The position numbers and the translations under genes were made by a program. A stretch of 64,000 bases of DNA from positions 62,001 through 126,000 of the forward strand of contig NZ_MKKH01000055.1 of NCBI RefSeq assembly GCF_001942335.1, given 5' to 3'. Below are positions 17,129-26,693 of the stretch, piece after piece. Position 1 is the stretch's first letter. Each line of letters opens with the position of its first letter. This stretch comes from Cellulosimicrobium sp. CUA-896. GTDB taxonomy: Bacteria; Actinomycetota; Actinomycetes; Actinomycetales; Cellulomonadaceae. The notes under the pieces are model-generated. The model did not search any database and was not told the origin of the DNA. It worked only from the letters and a program-made list of their open reading frames with translations.

Positions 17129-19606
17129 CTACCCGGTCGGTGCCGGGCTGACGGACGCGATGCGGTGCACCGCCACGGTCAGCTCTGCGTCCCGTGCCGG
17201 GTCCTGGGCACGCAGCCTGCCGCCGTCGAGGGTGAGCGGGCGGACGAGCCGCCGCGTCGGCGACCCGGCCGGGCCGACGACCTCGAGCCAGACCATCGAC
17301 GCGTCGGCGATCGCCTCGCGCAGCAGCCCCAACGCCGCGCCGGGGTCGGTTGTTCCGGTCGCCGCCGGCTCGGGGCGTTCCTCGTCCGGGACCGTTCGTC
17401 CCTGCGCGCCGTCCCGCGGCCCGTCCGTGCCGACGGCGCGGGCCGTGCCCGCCCCGCTCGTCCCGCCGGCCGCGTCGGCGGCCCGCAGACGGGCGACGAG
17501 CTCGGCGTGGCGACCGGCACGTCCCGTCGCGCCGCGCTCCCACGAGGCGGGCGCGGAGTCGTCGGGGCCGACGCCGGCCACGCCCCGTGCGCGTCGTCGT
17601 CCCCCGACCGTGCGCCCGCCGGTCACCGTGCCGCGCCGTCCCGCGCCGTCCGCGACGAGCACCCGGCCGTCCGGACCCTCGACCGCCGAGACCACGCCGC
17701 GCTCGCGCAGCGCCGCCTGCAGCTCGCCCGCCGGCACGGTCGCGACGAGGACCGTCGGTGCGAGCCGCACCAGGCCGAGGTGGCGCAGGGCCGGCGCCTC
17801 GGCGAGGCCGGCGAGCAGCGCCGGGTCCTCGGCGCGGACGTAGCTCGACGCCGCGCCCACCCGGACCCGACCGTGCCGGCGCGCGGCGTCGCGCACCAGG
17901 TACTCCAGCGGCTGCGGCACCGGCGTGCGCGAGTGCGCGGCGAGCTCCGCCAGCAGCTCGTCGGCCGTGCGCCCGTGGTCGAGCGCGCGGACCACCGACG
18001 CCGCGGTGAACCGCACCGTCGTGGCCGCGCCCCGCGACTCGACGTCCGCGGAGACCTCGAGGAGTCGTTCGAGGGCGGACGACGCGCGGCCCGGGACGAT
18101 CCCCGTCAGGTCGCCCTGCAGCAGCACCTCGTCGACCTCGGGCGGCAGCACCGCCACGAAGGCCGATCCCAGGTCCGTGCGGTCCGTGGCCGTGAGCGGT
18201 TCGTCCGCGGCGTCGAGCAGCGCGCGCCCCGGGCCGGACAGCGCGCCCGCCCCCGTGACGCCGAGCAGCGCCGCCTCGCGCAGCAGCCCCGCGACCGCCT
18301 GCTCCGGCGGCACCGAGCGCGGGGTGCGCCAGCGCAGCACCTCGACGACGCCGTCCGCGCCGGGGCCGCGGCCCTCGACCGAGCCCAGCACGTCGAGCAC
18401 CGCGGCGCGCAGGCGCGGCACCCACGGCCGCCACAGCTCCGGGTCCAGCGCGGCGCGCAACGCCCCCTTCTCGTCCCGGCTGCCGACGAGCCAGGGCGTG
18501 CGGCGCGAGCGCCACCACCCGCGGGCGAGCGCCGCCCACCGGTCGCCGAGGCCGTCGTCCAGCCAGTCCTCGGCCGCGGACGTCGGCGTGAACGACGGCG
18601 GGTCGTCCCCGTCGTCGGACACGAGCCCGGCGGCCGCGGCCAGCTCGACGACCGCGGCGGCCGTCGCGTCGTCGACCTCCAGCGTCGTCGCGGCCCGCCG
18701 CAGGTCCCGCACGCCGAGCCCGCCCGCGCGCAGGACGCCGGGCGCGGTCTCCTGCCATGCCGTGAGCAGCCGTGCGACGAGCCGTACCGTCTCGAGCCCG
18801 GCGGCCGCGGCCTCGGCGTCGACGGTCGCGGCCGGGACCGTGGGGACGTCGGGGACGGGTGCGGCGGGGTGCACGTCCCGGTGCGTGCGACCGCCGCGCA
18901 GGGCGAGCCCGACCTCCCGCGGCAGGACGACGTGGCGGTCGTCCGTCGCCTGCAGCAGCCTCTGCTCGAGGAGCCACGTGACCGCGCGGCGCGCCGCCGG
19001 GTCCGCGCGGGGCGCGACGCCGACCGGCGGCCCCCACGTGAGCGCGTCGAGGATCGCGGCGGCACCGGGCGGTGCGCTCGCGGCGAGCGGCACGGCGACC
19101 GCGGCGGGGTCCGTGCCCGTCGCGGGACCGAGCCCGGCGGGGTACGGGCCGAGGATGTCCGCGACGCCGGGGGCCGGGCGCAGCCCGCCGGGTGCCGCCT
19201 CGTCCGGCGCCCAGACGAGCGCCGCCTCCTCGAGCCCGGCGAGCGCCGCGGCGACCACGTCGGGCCCGGCGGTGCCCGCGGCCCTCTCCTGCTCCGGGAC
19301 CCCGGGCCGGGTGCGCGCGGCACCGAGCCCGAGTGCGTCGGCGACGTCGGGCGCCGCGGGCGACGACCCCACGCTGTCGAGCACCAGCACGGCCTCGAGC
19401 ACCTCGAGCTCGAACGCGGTCAGCGTGGCCAGCGCGCGCTCGAGGCTCGTGCGGCTCGACGCGCGCGCGGCGAGCGACAGCAGCGTCGACGGTGACGGCG
19501 TGGCCAGGTCGGGGCGGCGCGCGAGGAGCGCGACGAGCCGCGCGTCGTCGCGCGACCGCAGCGTGTCGCCGAAGGACGCGGACCGTCCGGAGGGGGAGGT
19601 GGCCAT
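17129..19606 (-). CDS. Helicase C-terminal-associated domain protein, XPB neighbour
   Basis: 825 residues starting MATSPSGRSAS. It is almost all alpha-helical with repeated winged-helix-like blocks (TLTAFELEVLEAVLVL, VTWLLEQRLLQ) and a C-terminal XPB/Ssl2-like helicase-associated domain (VLLQGDLTGIVPG, LGLVRLAPTVLVATV). It has no Walker motifs and so is a partner rather than a helicase. Proteins of this kind are coded next to XPB in many actinobacteria, and the order here (79 bp upstream, same strand) supports a shared role in repair. The upstream SDR gene runs into it in the same frame without a stop, most simply because a base is missing at the SDR end. Confidence 0.85.
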   Translation of the reverse strand: MATSPSGRSASFGDTLRSRDDARLVALLARRPDLATPSPSTLLSLAARASSRTSLERALATLTAFELEVLEAVLVLDSVGSSPAAPDVADALGLGAARTRPGVPEQERAAGTAGPDVVAAALAGLEEAALVWAPDEAAPGGLRPAPGVADILGPYPAGLGPATGTDPAAVAVPLAASAPPGAAAILDALTWGPPVGVAPRADPAARRAVTWLLEQRLLQATDDRHVVLPREVGLALRGGRTHRDVHPAAPVPDVPTVPAATVDAEAAAAGLETVRLVARLLTAWQETAPGVLRAGGLGVRDLRRAATTLEVDDATAAAVVELAAAAGLVSDDGDDPPSFTPTSAAEDWLDDGLGDRWAALARGWWRSRRTPWLVGSRDEKGALRAALDPELWRPWVPRLRAAVLDVLGSVEGRGPGADGVVEVLRWRTPRSVPPEQAVAGLLREAALLGVTGAGALSGPGRALLDAADEPLTATDRTDLGSAFVAVLPPEVDEVLLQGDLTGIVPGRASSALERLLEVSADVESRGAATTVRFTAASVVRALDHGRTADELLAELAAHSRTPVPQPLEYLVRDAARRHGRVRVGAASSYVRAEDPALLAGLAEAPALRHLGLVRLAPTVLVATVPAGELQAALRERGVVSAVEGPDGRVLVADGAGRRGTVTGGRTVGGRRRARGVAGVGPDDSAPASWERGATGRAGRHAELVARLRAADAAGGTSGAGTARAVGTDGPRDGAQGRTVPDEERPEPAATGTTDPGAALGLLREAIADASMVWLEVVGPAGSPTRRLVRPLTLDGGRLRAQDPARDAELTVAVHRIASVSPAPTG

Positions 19607-19643
19607 CCGTTCGATGCTACGCGGGGCCCGGCGCCCCTCGGGC

Positions 19644-20614
19644 TCACGGGCGGGCCGGAGCCCCGGCGCGGGCGCGGGCTCCCGGTTCTCCGCCGTCCGG
19701 CGGCACACCTCGTCCCACGGCGTCGGCTCGATCCCGAACCGGGCGCGCGCGGCGGTGTCGTCGAGGACGTAGGGGCGATCCCACTGGTACGCCAGGTCGC
19801 GGAGCTCCCGCAGCAGCGGTGACCCGAGCGCCGCGGCGGCCAGAGCCGGCCCGCGCAGCGACCGCACGCGCACGGGCGGCAGGCCGACGCTCGTGAGCAC
19901 GTCCGTGAGCGCCTGCGCCTGCGTGCGCGGCGGGTTGCTCGGCACGTGCCACGTGCGGCCGTGGGCGCCGGGGTCGTCGGCGGCGGCGACGAGGGTCCGT
20001 GCGACGTCCTGCACGTCGGTGAAGGTGTGGGGCTGGTCGGTGCGGCCGATCATCCACACGCCCCGTCCGCGCGCCGCGGCGGGCACGACGCGCGAGACGT
20101 GCCCGTTCGCCCCGACGCCCGGGCCCACGTAGTCGGACGCGCGGACCTCGACCGCGCGCACGCGCCCGGCTCGGTGCGCCGCGAGGGCGTCGGCCCAGAG
20201 GCGGGCCCGCAGGACGCCCTTGTGGTCGGTCGCCGCGTCGGGCAGGTCCTCCGTCATGGGGTCGTCCACCGGGCCGTACGGGTAGAGGTTGCCGGTGATC
20301 GCGTACGCGGCTCCCGTGCGCGCGGCGGCGGTGAGCAGCGACGCGGCGAGCGGCGGCCACACGCGTTCCCACTGCGTGTAGTCGCCCGGGTTGGCGCAGT
20401 TGTACAGGGCGGCGGCGCCGTCCGCGGCCCGGGTGAGGGCGTCGGCGTCGGACGCGTCGAGCGCGACGTGACGCGCCCCGGCGACACCCGTGTCACGGCC
20501 GCTGCGCGTGGCGACGGTGACCGAGGACCCCCGGGCGGCGAGCAGTGCGGCGACGGCACGGCCGACGGGGCCGGCGCCGACGACGAGGTGGTGGTCGTGG
20601 GACGTGCTGGGCAT
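19644..20614 (-). CDS. NAD-dependent epimerase/dehydratase (SDR); apparent frameshift at C-terminus
   Basis: An extended short-chain dehydrogenase. The Rossmann motif VVGAGPVGRAVAALLAARG is at about residues 10-28, the catalytic YxxxK region is replaced by AITGNLYPYGP, and RTDQPHTFTDVQDVA and the HVPSNPP loop are typical of the nucleotide-sugar-epimerase-like group. The frame stays open into the next gene; one missing base would instead end it at a TGA at 19644-19646, giving about 323 residues. I prefer that to a true fusion, since all other breaks here are missing bases. It diverges from a TetR gene with two operator copies between them, so it is very likely the regulated target. Confidence 0.75.
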
Positions 20615-20632
20615 GGCGCTCCTCCATTTCCG

Positions 20633-20697
20633 AGAGCGGTGCTCTCGTCGAGCAGCAGCGTCGCACGTCGACCCGACGATGACAAGAGCGGTGCTCT
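20633..20697. promoter_or_regulatory. Two copies of a TetR-type operator between divergent SDR and TetR genes
   Basis: The dyad AGAGCGGTGCTCT (5-bp arms, 3-base centre) occurs at 20633-20645 and 20685-20697, 52 bp apart, about five helical turns. It lies in the 121-bp gap between the SDR start (20614) and the TetR start (20736). Two equal sites on one face of the DNA fit cooperative binding by the adjacent TetR protein. Confidence 0.7.
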
Positions 20698-20735
20698 CGT
20701 TTGTGGGCGGCGATCTCGACTGGCACCCTGAGGGC

Positions 20736-21478
20736 ATGCCCGCACCCCGCACGGCCCGCGCCCTCGCGCGCGAGACGCTGACGCGCGAGATCCTCGACGC
20801 CGCTCGGGCGCGGCTCGCGAGCACGGGGCCGGCCGAGCTGTCCCTGCGCGCGGTCGCTCGCGACGTCGGCATGGTCTCGTCCGCCGTCTACCGCTACTTC
20901 CCGAGCCGTGACGCCCTCCTCACCGCGCTGCTGGTCGAGTGCTACGACGAGCTCGGCGCCGCCGTCGAGCAGGCCGAGGCGGCCGTCGTGCGCGACGACG
21001 TCGAGGGGCGCTGGCTCGCCGCGTGCCGCGCTCTGCGGACATGGTGCGTCGGACGGCCGGGCGACTTCGCGCTGCTCTACGGCACGCCCGTGCCCGGGTA
21101 CGCGGCCCCGCGCGACACCGTCGAGCCCGCGACGCGCGTCGTGCGCGCCCTCGTGCGTGTCGTCGCGGACGCCGCAGCCAGGGCGCGCGACCGGTCCCCG
21201 CGCCACCGGGTGCGGACGACGCGACCGCGCTCGTCGCGCCTGCGCGCGCCTACGTCGCGGCCCACGGGCTGATCGAGCCGGACGCACCCACGGAGAGCGT
21301 CGCACGGACGCTCATGGCCTGGACGACGCTGTTCGGCACGGTCTCCTTCGAGCTCTTCGGCCACCTCGAGCGGACCGTCGCCGACCACGCGCGCTGGTTC
21401 GACGCCGTCGCGCGACGGGTCGGCGCGGACCTCGGCGTCGTCGGCCGTCCCCCCGGCGCGCACGCCGACCCGCGCTGA
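20736..21478 (+). CDS. TetR/AcrR-family transcriptional regulator; one frameshift
   Basis: The N-terminal helix-turn-helix is clear (EILDAARARLASTGPAELSLRAVARDVGM, then SSAVYRYFPSRDALLTALL), followed by a ligand domain of the TetR_C type (FALLYGTPVPGY). The frame breaks near 21205 in CCCCGCGCCACCGGG; one added base continues as GADDATALVAPARAY through LMAWTTLFGTVSFELFGHL to the stop at 21478, about 247 residues. It likely represses the divergent SDR gene and itself through the paired operators. Without the correction the protein would lose the last part of its ligand domain. Confidence 0.85.
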
Positions 21479-21571
21479 GCGCGACCCTGCCGGGGGAGCC
21501 GGATGCGACGCCCGGCCTGGGCGGCCGGTAACCTGGGGGTTCTGGTCCCTACGAGCACGAACGAGGTCCAC

Positions 21572-21955
21572 GTGCCCACCGGCAAGGTCAAGTGGTTCGA
21601 CACCGAGCGCGGCTTCGGCTTCATCGCCGCGGACGACGGCGGCGAGGTCTTCCTGCACGCGTCCGCGCTCCCCGCGGGCGCGCCCGCGCCCAAGCCCGGG
21701 GCGCGCGTCGACTTCGGCGTCGCCGACGGCCGCCGCGGACCGCAGGCGCTCGCCGTCACGGTCCTGGACCCGGCGCCCTCGGTCGCGAAGGCCAAGCGCC
21801 GCCCCGCGGAGCAGATGGCCGTGATCGTCGAGGACCTCATCAAGGAGCTCGACGGGATGGGCGGCGGCCTGCGCCGCGGCCGCTACCCGGAGAAGGGCAA
21901 GGCCACGAAGGTGGCCGCCGTGCTGCGCGCGGTCGCGGACGAGATCGAGGCCTGA
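21572..21955 (+). CDS. Cold-shock domain protein with C-terminal extension
   Basis: 127 residues from a GTG. The N-terminal cold-shock fold shows the RNP1 and RNP2 motifs KVKWFDTERGFGFIA and VFLHASAL. The roughly 60-residue helical extension (KRRPAEQMAVIVEDLIKELDG) is typical of the longer actinobacterial Csp paralogues, not the 67-residue CspA type. It binds single-stranded RNA or DNA as a chaperone. DUF3027 follows after 2 bases, so these are co-transcribed, a pairing I recall as conserved in actinobacteria. Confidence 0.9.
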   Translation: MPTGKVKWFDTERGFGFIAADDGGEVFLHASALPAGAPAPKPGARVDFGVADGRRGPQALAVTVLDPAPSVAKAKRRPAEQMAVIVEDLIKELDGMGGGLRRGRYPEKGKATKVAAVLRAVADEIEA

Positions 21956-21957
21956 GC

Positions 21958-22794
21958 ATGACCGTCGCAGCCGCTGAGGGACGCGCGCGCGGGGTCTCCG
22001 CCCGCGCGGCGCGCGACGCCGTCCTCACGGGCGCCGTCGACCTCGCCCGCGCGGCGGCGGAGGAGGTGGCCGACCGCCCGCAGGACGTCGGGGAGCACCT
22101 GGGCACCGTCGCCGAGGCCGACCGCCTCATCTCGCACCGGTTCGCGTGCACGCTGCGCGGCTACACGGGCTGGCAGTGGACCGTGACGCTCGCGCGCGTG
22201 CCGCGCGGCCGCACGGCGACGGTGTGCGAGGTCGCGCTCCTGCCCGGCGACGGCGCGCTGCTCCCGCCGGAGTGGCTGCCGTGGTCCGAGCGCCTGCGGC
22301 CGGGCGACGTCGGCCCGGGTGACGTGCTGCCGTTCCGCGCCGACGACCCGCGCCTCGAGCCCGGCTGGACGCCGTCGGGCGACGAGGAGCAGGACGCCGT
22401 CGCGATCGAGGAGCTCGCGCTCGCCCGCGCCCGCGTGCTGTCGCCGCGGGGCCGCGACGAGGCGGCCGAGCGCTGGTACCGCGGCTCGCGGGGCCCGACG
22501 TCGCGGGGCGCCGTCGCGTCGAGCGCGGACTGCGGCTCGTGCGGCTTCCTCGTGCTGCTGCAGGGCGCGCTCGGCCAGGTGTTCGGCGTGTGCGCGAACG
22601 AGTGGTCGCCCGACGACGGCAAGGTCGTCAGCCTCGACCACGGCTGCGGCGCGCACTCGGAGACCGACGTGGAGCAGGTGCCGAGCGAGTGGCCCGACGC
22701 CGAGCCGCTCATCGACGAGCTGCACGTCGAGGTCGTGTCGATCCTCGAGGCGGCCTCGTCCGCCGGCGACCCCGCGGACGAGCCCGGGGCGTGA
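21958..22794 (+). CDS. DUF3027 family protein
   Basis: 278 residues. The first two thirds are a conserved soluble domain with HLGTVAEADRLISHRFAC, GYTGWQWTVTLARVP and WLPWSERLRPGDVGPGD, diagnostic of DUF3027. The C-terminal part has Cys/His pairs (CGSCGFLV, FGVCANEWSPDDGK, HGCGAHSE) that look like a zinc site. Function is unknown; the family is nearly confined to actinobacteria. Its stop overlaps the next gene's GTG (GTGA), and it follows the cold-shock gene with a 2-base gap, so the three genes form one operon. Confidence 0.9.
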   Translation: MTVAAAEGRARGVSARAARDAVLTGAVDLARAAAEEVADRPQDVGEHLGTVAEADRLISHRFACTLRGYTGWQWTVTLARVPRGRTATVCEVALLPGDGALLPPEWLPWSERLRPGDVGPGDVLPFRADDPRLEPGWTPSGDEEQDAVAIEELALARARVLSPRGRDEAAERWYRGSRGPTSRGAVASSADCGSCGFLVLLQGALGQVFGVCANEWSPDDGKVVSLDHGCGAHSETDVEQVPSEWPDAEPLIDELHVEVVSILEAASSAGDPADEPGA

Positions 22795-25700
22795 CCCTGG
22801 ACCCCCTCGGGACGGCCGCGCTGCGCGGCGCGGTCCTCGAGGCGTGGCGGTCCTCGCCCACGCGGCTGCGCGAGGACGCCAACACGGAGGAGGACCACGC
22901 CCACGGGTCCTACCGGGGCCGTGCGGTCGTCGAGCTCGCGCAGAACGCCGCCGACGCCGCGGCGCGCGCGGGCGTGCCGGGCCGCCTGCTCCTGAGCCTG
23001 CACGCGCCGTCCGGGCCGGGGGAGCGGTGGCTCCTGCGCGCGGCGAGCACGGGGGCGCCGCTCGACGCCGCCGGTGTCGCGTCCCTGGCGGCGATGCGCG
23101 CGTCCGCGACGGCCGACGCGCCGCCGGCCGTCGAGCCACGGGCGCGGGAGCCGGCGACGACGGCCCCGGCCCGGGCCACGGCGGGCCGGTCGGACGGTTC
23201 GGCGTGGGGTTCGCCGCGCTGCGCTCCGTCGCCGACGACATCCGCATCGGCGCCGGCGACCGAGCCGTCGGGTTCTCGCTCGCGCGCACGCGCGCCGCCC
23301 TCGACGCCGTCGTCCGCGACGTCCCCGCGCTCGCCGCGGAGGTCGCGCGGCGCGGCGACCGCCTGCCCGTCCTGCGCCTGCCGTTCCCGGCCACGGTGCC
23401 GGTCCCGGACGGGTTCGACACCGTGGTCGAGGCGGAGCTGCGCGACGACGCGGCGCTCGCGGCGGTGCGCGCCGAGCTCGCCGGGGTGGGCGACGCGGTG
23501 CTGCTCGCCCTGCCCGCGCTCGCGGAGGTCGTCGTCGACGACGCCGGGTCCGTGCGGCGCGTGGCGGACCTCTGCGACCGGTGGGCCGTCGTGCGTCGCG
23601 ACGGGCGGCTCGACCCGCTGCTGCTCGCGGACAGGCCGGTCGAGGAGCGTGGCCGGGACCGGTGGTCGGTGGCGTGGGCCCTGCCGCGCGCGGGCGCGGT
23701 GCCCGACGACGCGGAGCGGGCCGGCGCGGACCGTCGCGTGGTGCACGCGCCGACGCCGACCGACGAGCCGTCGACCTTCCCCGCCCTGCTGCTCGCGTCG
23801 TTCCCGCTCGAACCGTCGCGCCGCCACGTCGTCCCGGGCGCGCTGACGGAGCACGTCGCGCGACGCGCGGGGGAGGCGTACGCGGAGCTGCTCGCGTCGG
23901 TCGCCCCCGCCCGCGGGGTCGAGGTCCTGGACCTGGTGCCGACCGGCCTGCCCGGCGGGACGGTCGACGCCCTCGTGCGCGACGCCGCGGCCGAGGCGCT
24001 GCGCCGCACGCCGCTCCTGCCCGCGCCGGACGGCGTCCCCGGGGGTCCCGACGCGGTGCCGGACGCGGTGCCGGACGCGCGCCGGCGGATCCGCCCCGAC
24101 CGCGCGCGCGTCCTCGTCGGCGACGCCGGTGCGGACCCGCGCGTGCGCGACGCGCTCGGTGCCGCGGACCTGGTCGTCGTGCCGAGCCGCCTGCTCGGCG
24201 TCGCGCGCTCGCTCGGGGTCGAGCCGGTCGAGCTCGCGGACGCGGTCGAGTCCCTGCCGGCCGCCGGCGCTCCGGAGCGCCGCCGCGAGCTGTACGACGC
24301 GCTCGCCCCGTACACGGGCGACCGCCGTGTGCTCGAGGCGCTCGCCGCCGTCCCGGTCCCGCTCGCCGACGGCGGCACCGCCCGTGGCGCCCGTGGGCTC
24401 CTGGTCCTCGACGGCGTGCCCGCGCGGGGCGACGCGGCGGGCCCCCGCCCGGTGCTCACGGCCGACGTCGTCGCGGGTCTCGGCCTGCGCGTCGTCCACC
24501 CCGCGGCCGACCACCAGGTGCTCGAGCGCCTCGGTGCCCGCCGGGGCGGGCCGCGCGCCATCGCGGCGGACGCGGTCGTGCGGGAGCGCGTCCTCGACGC
24601 CGCGCGCGCGGCCGAGGACGGCGACGCCGACCGGGACGAGAGCCTCGTCGAACGCCTGCTCGTGCTCGTCGCGGCGGCGGTCGCGGACGGGCTCGACGAG
24701 GCGCCGTTCTGGTGGGGCGAGCTGCCGCTGCCGACCGCCGACGGCGCGACGTCGGCGGCCCGGTCCCTCGCCGTCCCGGGGTCGTGGGCGGCGCGCGTGC
24801 TCGACCTCGCGGTCGTCGACCCGGCGCTGGCGGACCGCTGGGGCGAGAGCGTCCTGCGAGCGGTCGGCGTCGCCGCCGGGCCGGCGGTGCTCCAGGTGCG
24901 GGACGTCCTCACGCCCCAGCCCGGCGAGGAGCCCGAGCTCGACCCGCACGCGCCCGAGGGGTGGCTGTCGGACTGGTCGGGCTACGTCGAGCACCTCGCG
25001 GACGTGCTCGGTCCGGGCGTCCACCTGGGGGACCTCCCCGCCGTCGCCGACCTGGACGCGTCGTGGACGACGCCTGGCGCGACGTGCTGGGGACGCTCGC
25101 CGCCGACCCGGAGACACGTGCCGCGCTCCTGGAGCCCGTGCGGGGCCCCGGCGCGTCGCGCGCGGCGTCGTACACCGCGTGGTGGCTGCGCGAGGAGCTC
25201 GGCGGCCCGTTCGCCCTCGGCGGCGTCCCCGTGCTGCGCGAGGTGCCCGACGAGGTGCGCGGGCTGGACGAGGCGGTCCTGGTCGCGCTCGGCGGGGTGC
25301 GGGACCTGGCCGCTCTCGCCGCCGACGAGTGGCCGGACCTCCTCGAGCACCTGCCGCCCGTCGGGACGCCGCTCCCGGCCGAGGACGCCGTCGCGGTCTG
25401 GCGGGCGCTCGCGGTCCTCGCGACGCGGGGGGAGACGCTCGAACCGCCGCCGGAGCGCGTCCCGGCCCTCGGCCCGGGGAGCGCGGCGGTCGTCGTGGCG
25501 GACGCCGCGGAGGTCGTCGTCGCCGCCGACCCCATGTGGGCGCCGCTGCACCGCGTGGTCCCGGCACCGGCCGGTCTCGTCGAGGACGTGGCGGACCTCC
25601 TCGACCTCGACGTGGCGCCCGGGGACCGGGAGCCCGACGGCGGGGGCGTGCGTCGCGCGGTCCCCGAGCCCGTGCGCAGGACGGCGCCCGGGCTGCCGTC

Positions 25701-25929
25701 GACGTGGTGGCAGCACGCCGACCTGCGGGTCGGCGGGGTCGCCGTGCCGTGGTGGGTGGTCGGTGCGGGCGAGGACGCGAGGCCGCACGCGACGGACGAG
25801 CACGGACTGGCGAGCGCGCTCGCCGCCGCGGCCGGGAGGTTCGCGCTGCGGCACGTGGTCGGCGAGGTGCTGCGCGACCCGGACGCCGTGGAGGCAGTGC
25901 TCGCGCGCGCCGTCTGGGCCGACCGCTGA
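22791..25929 (+). CDS. Sacsin-like GHKL ATPase-domain protein; two frameshifts
   Basis: About 1,046 residues when two frame breaks are repaired. The N-terminus has a Bergerat-fold ATPase: ELAQNAADAAARA with Asn52 as the Mg-ATP residue, and after the first break the G-box GGPVGRFGVGFAALRS. The rest is a long multi-helical region without a recognised enzyme motif (LLADRPVEERGRDRW, DGLDEAPFWWGELPLP, LREELGGPFALGG). Breaks lie between about 23110 and 23190 and near 25060, each a missing base. Sacsin-type N-terminal ATPases are Hsp90-like chaperones; this actinobacterial form always follows DUF3027 in my recollection, but its role is unknown. Confidence 0.8.
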
Positions 25930-25959
25930 CGGACGACCGCTGACGGACGACCGCTCACC
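25921..25959 (+). repeat. 14-bp tandem repeat, about 2.8 units
   Basis: The unit GACCGCTGACGGAC is repeated exactly at 25921-25934 and 25935-25948, followed by a partial third unit. The array begins in the last codons of the sacsin-like ATPase gene and contains its stop, then runs into non-coding DNA. Confidence 0.85.
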
Positions 25960-25989
25960 ACGTGTCGCGGACCCGACCGCGGGGGCCTG

Positions 25990-26247
25990 TCAGGACACGG
26001 AGGACGCGGTGTCGCGGTGCCTCTTCTCCCACCACAGGCCGGCGACGCCGAGCACGAGGCCGGCGGCGCACGTCGCGACCGCACGGGGTCCGATCGTGCC
26101 GGTCACCAGGAGCACGGCGCACACGACGAGCGCCACGGCCCACAGGGCCATCCCGGCGAGGATCACGACACGGAGGTCGACGCGCAGGGGCGTCGGGTCC
26201 GGGCGGCGACGCTCGGGGTGGAGCAGGAGCGCGACGGTCGAGGGCAC
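25990..26247 (-). CDS. DUF2530 small membrane protein
   Basis: 85 residues: PTPLRVDLRVVILAGMALWAVALV, which starts the first TM helix, then a second TM helix (AVATCAAGLVLGVAGLWW) and a charged tail EKRHRDTAS. The sequence fits DUF2530, a two-helix actinobacterial membrane protein of unknown function. It ends convergently with the ATPase gene and starts 32 bases from a GTGAC-N4-GTCAC dyad. Confidence 0.85.
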   Translation of the reverse strand: MPSTVALLLHPERRRPDPTPLRVDLRVVILAGMALWAVALVVCAVLLVTGTIGPRAVATCAAGLVLGVAGLWWEKRHRDTASSVS

Positions 26248-26693
26248 GTGCGCATCGTAGCGCCCGCGCTTTTCACCCGGTGACCCGTGTCACAGCGATG
26301 TCGCGGCGGCCGTCCCCCCTGCTGTGGGCAGCGGGGACACCGGCGCGCAAGCAGCGCGCTACCATGCCACAGCGGCCCGCAGGCCCGGTGTGGCGCGGTT
26401 CTTGCGCCCCGGGCGGCCCGACGACGGGCGGCCGGTGCGCCCTCCGCGCGGCGCGGAACTCCTCTCGCAAATCCTTGGACAGCACGCAGTCTGGACATCC
26501 GTCCAGCACATTCCCTTGTGCCGGCTCGGCGGCCGAAGATCGTTGAAAATCGGCGGATCAGGCGCGGGTGCGCGGGAAAGCGCCACCCGTCGTCTCACCC
26601 GGGTGAAAGCGCGTTCAACCATCTATTGCCGCCCCTTGCTGGCCCCTAGGATGAGTCGCCATGCACGGGATTGATCAGACCGGAGGTGGACGC
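26248..26693. promoter_or_regulatory. 446-bp regulatory gap before the sugar-transferase gene
   Basis: This is the least GC-rich stretch of the window and has no credible gene. It holds three dyads: GTGAC-N4-GTCAC at 26280-26293 (also readable as GTGA-N6-TCAC, the CRP/GlxR-type pattern), CTGGAC-N4-GTCCAG at 26491-26506 and the perfect palindrome TCACCCGGGTGA at 26595-26606. A TAGGAT at 26647-26652 could be a -10 box, but no good -35 is seen. A strong GGAGGTGG precedes the ATG at 26694. Confidence 0.45.

Noticed and set aside
21883..24912. Long antisense open frame (over 1,000 codons) opposite DUF3027 and the ATPase
   Set aside because: Its Arg/Ser/Thr/Pro-rich composition is typical of a shadow frame in very GC-rich DNA, it lacks a ribosome-binding site, and the plus-strand proteins have recognisable motifs. 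The same applies to the large antisense frames at 11336-14542, 31408-34629 and 26646-28781.
25921..25959. Possible CRISPR repeats
   Set aside because: Units are 14 bp, directly abutting, without spacers; no cas genes are present.
26280..26293. CRP/GlxR binding site
   Set aside because: GTGA-N6-TCAC fits the pattern, but a single half-conserved site cannot be told from chance; kept only as a dyad within the gap entry.
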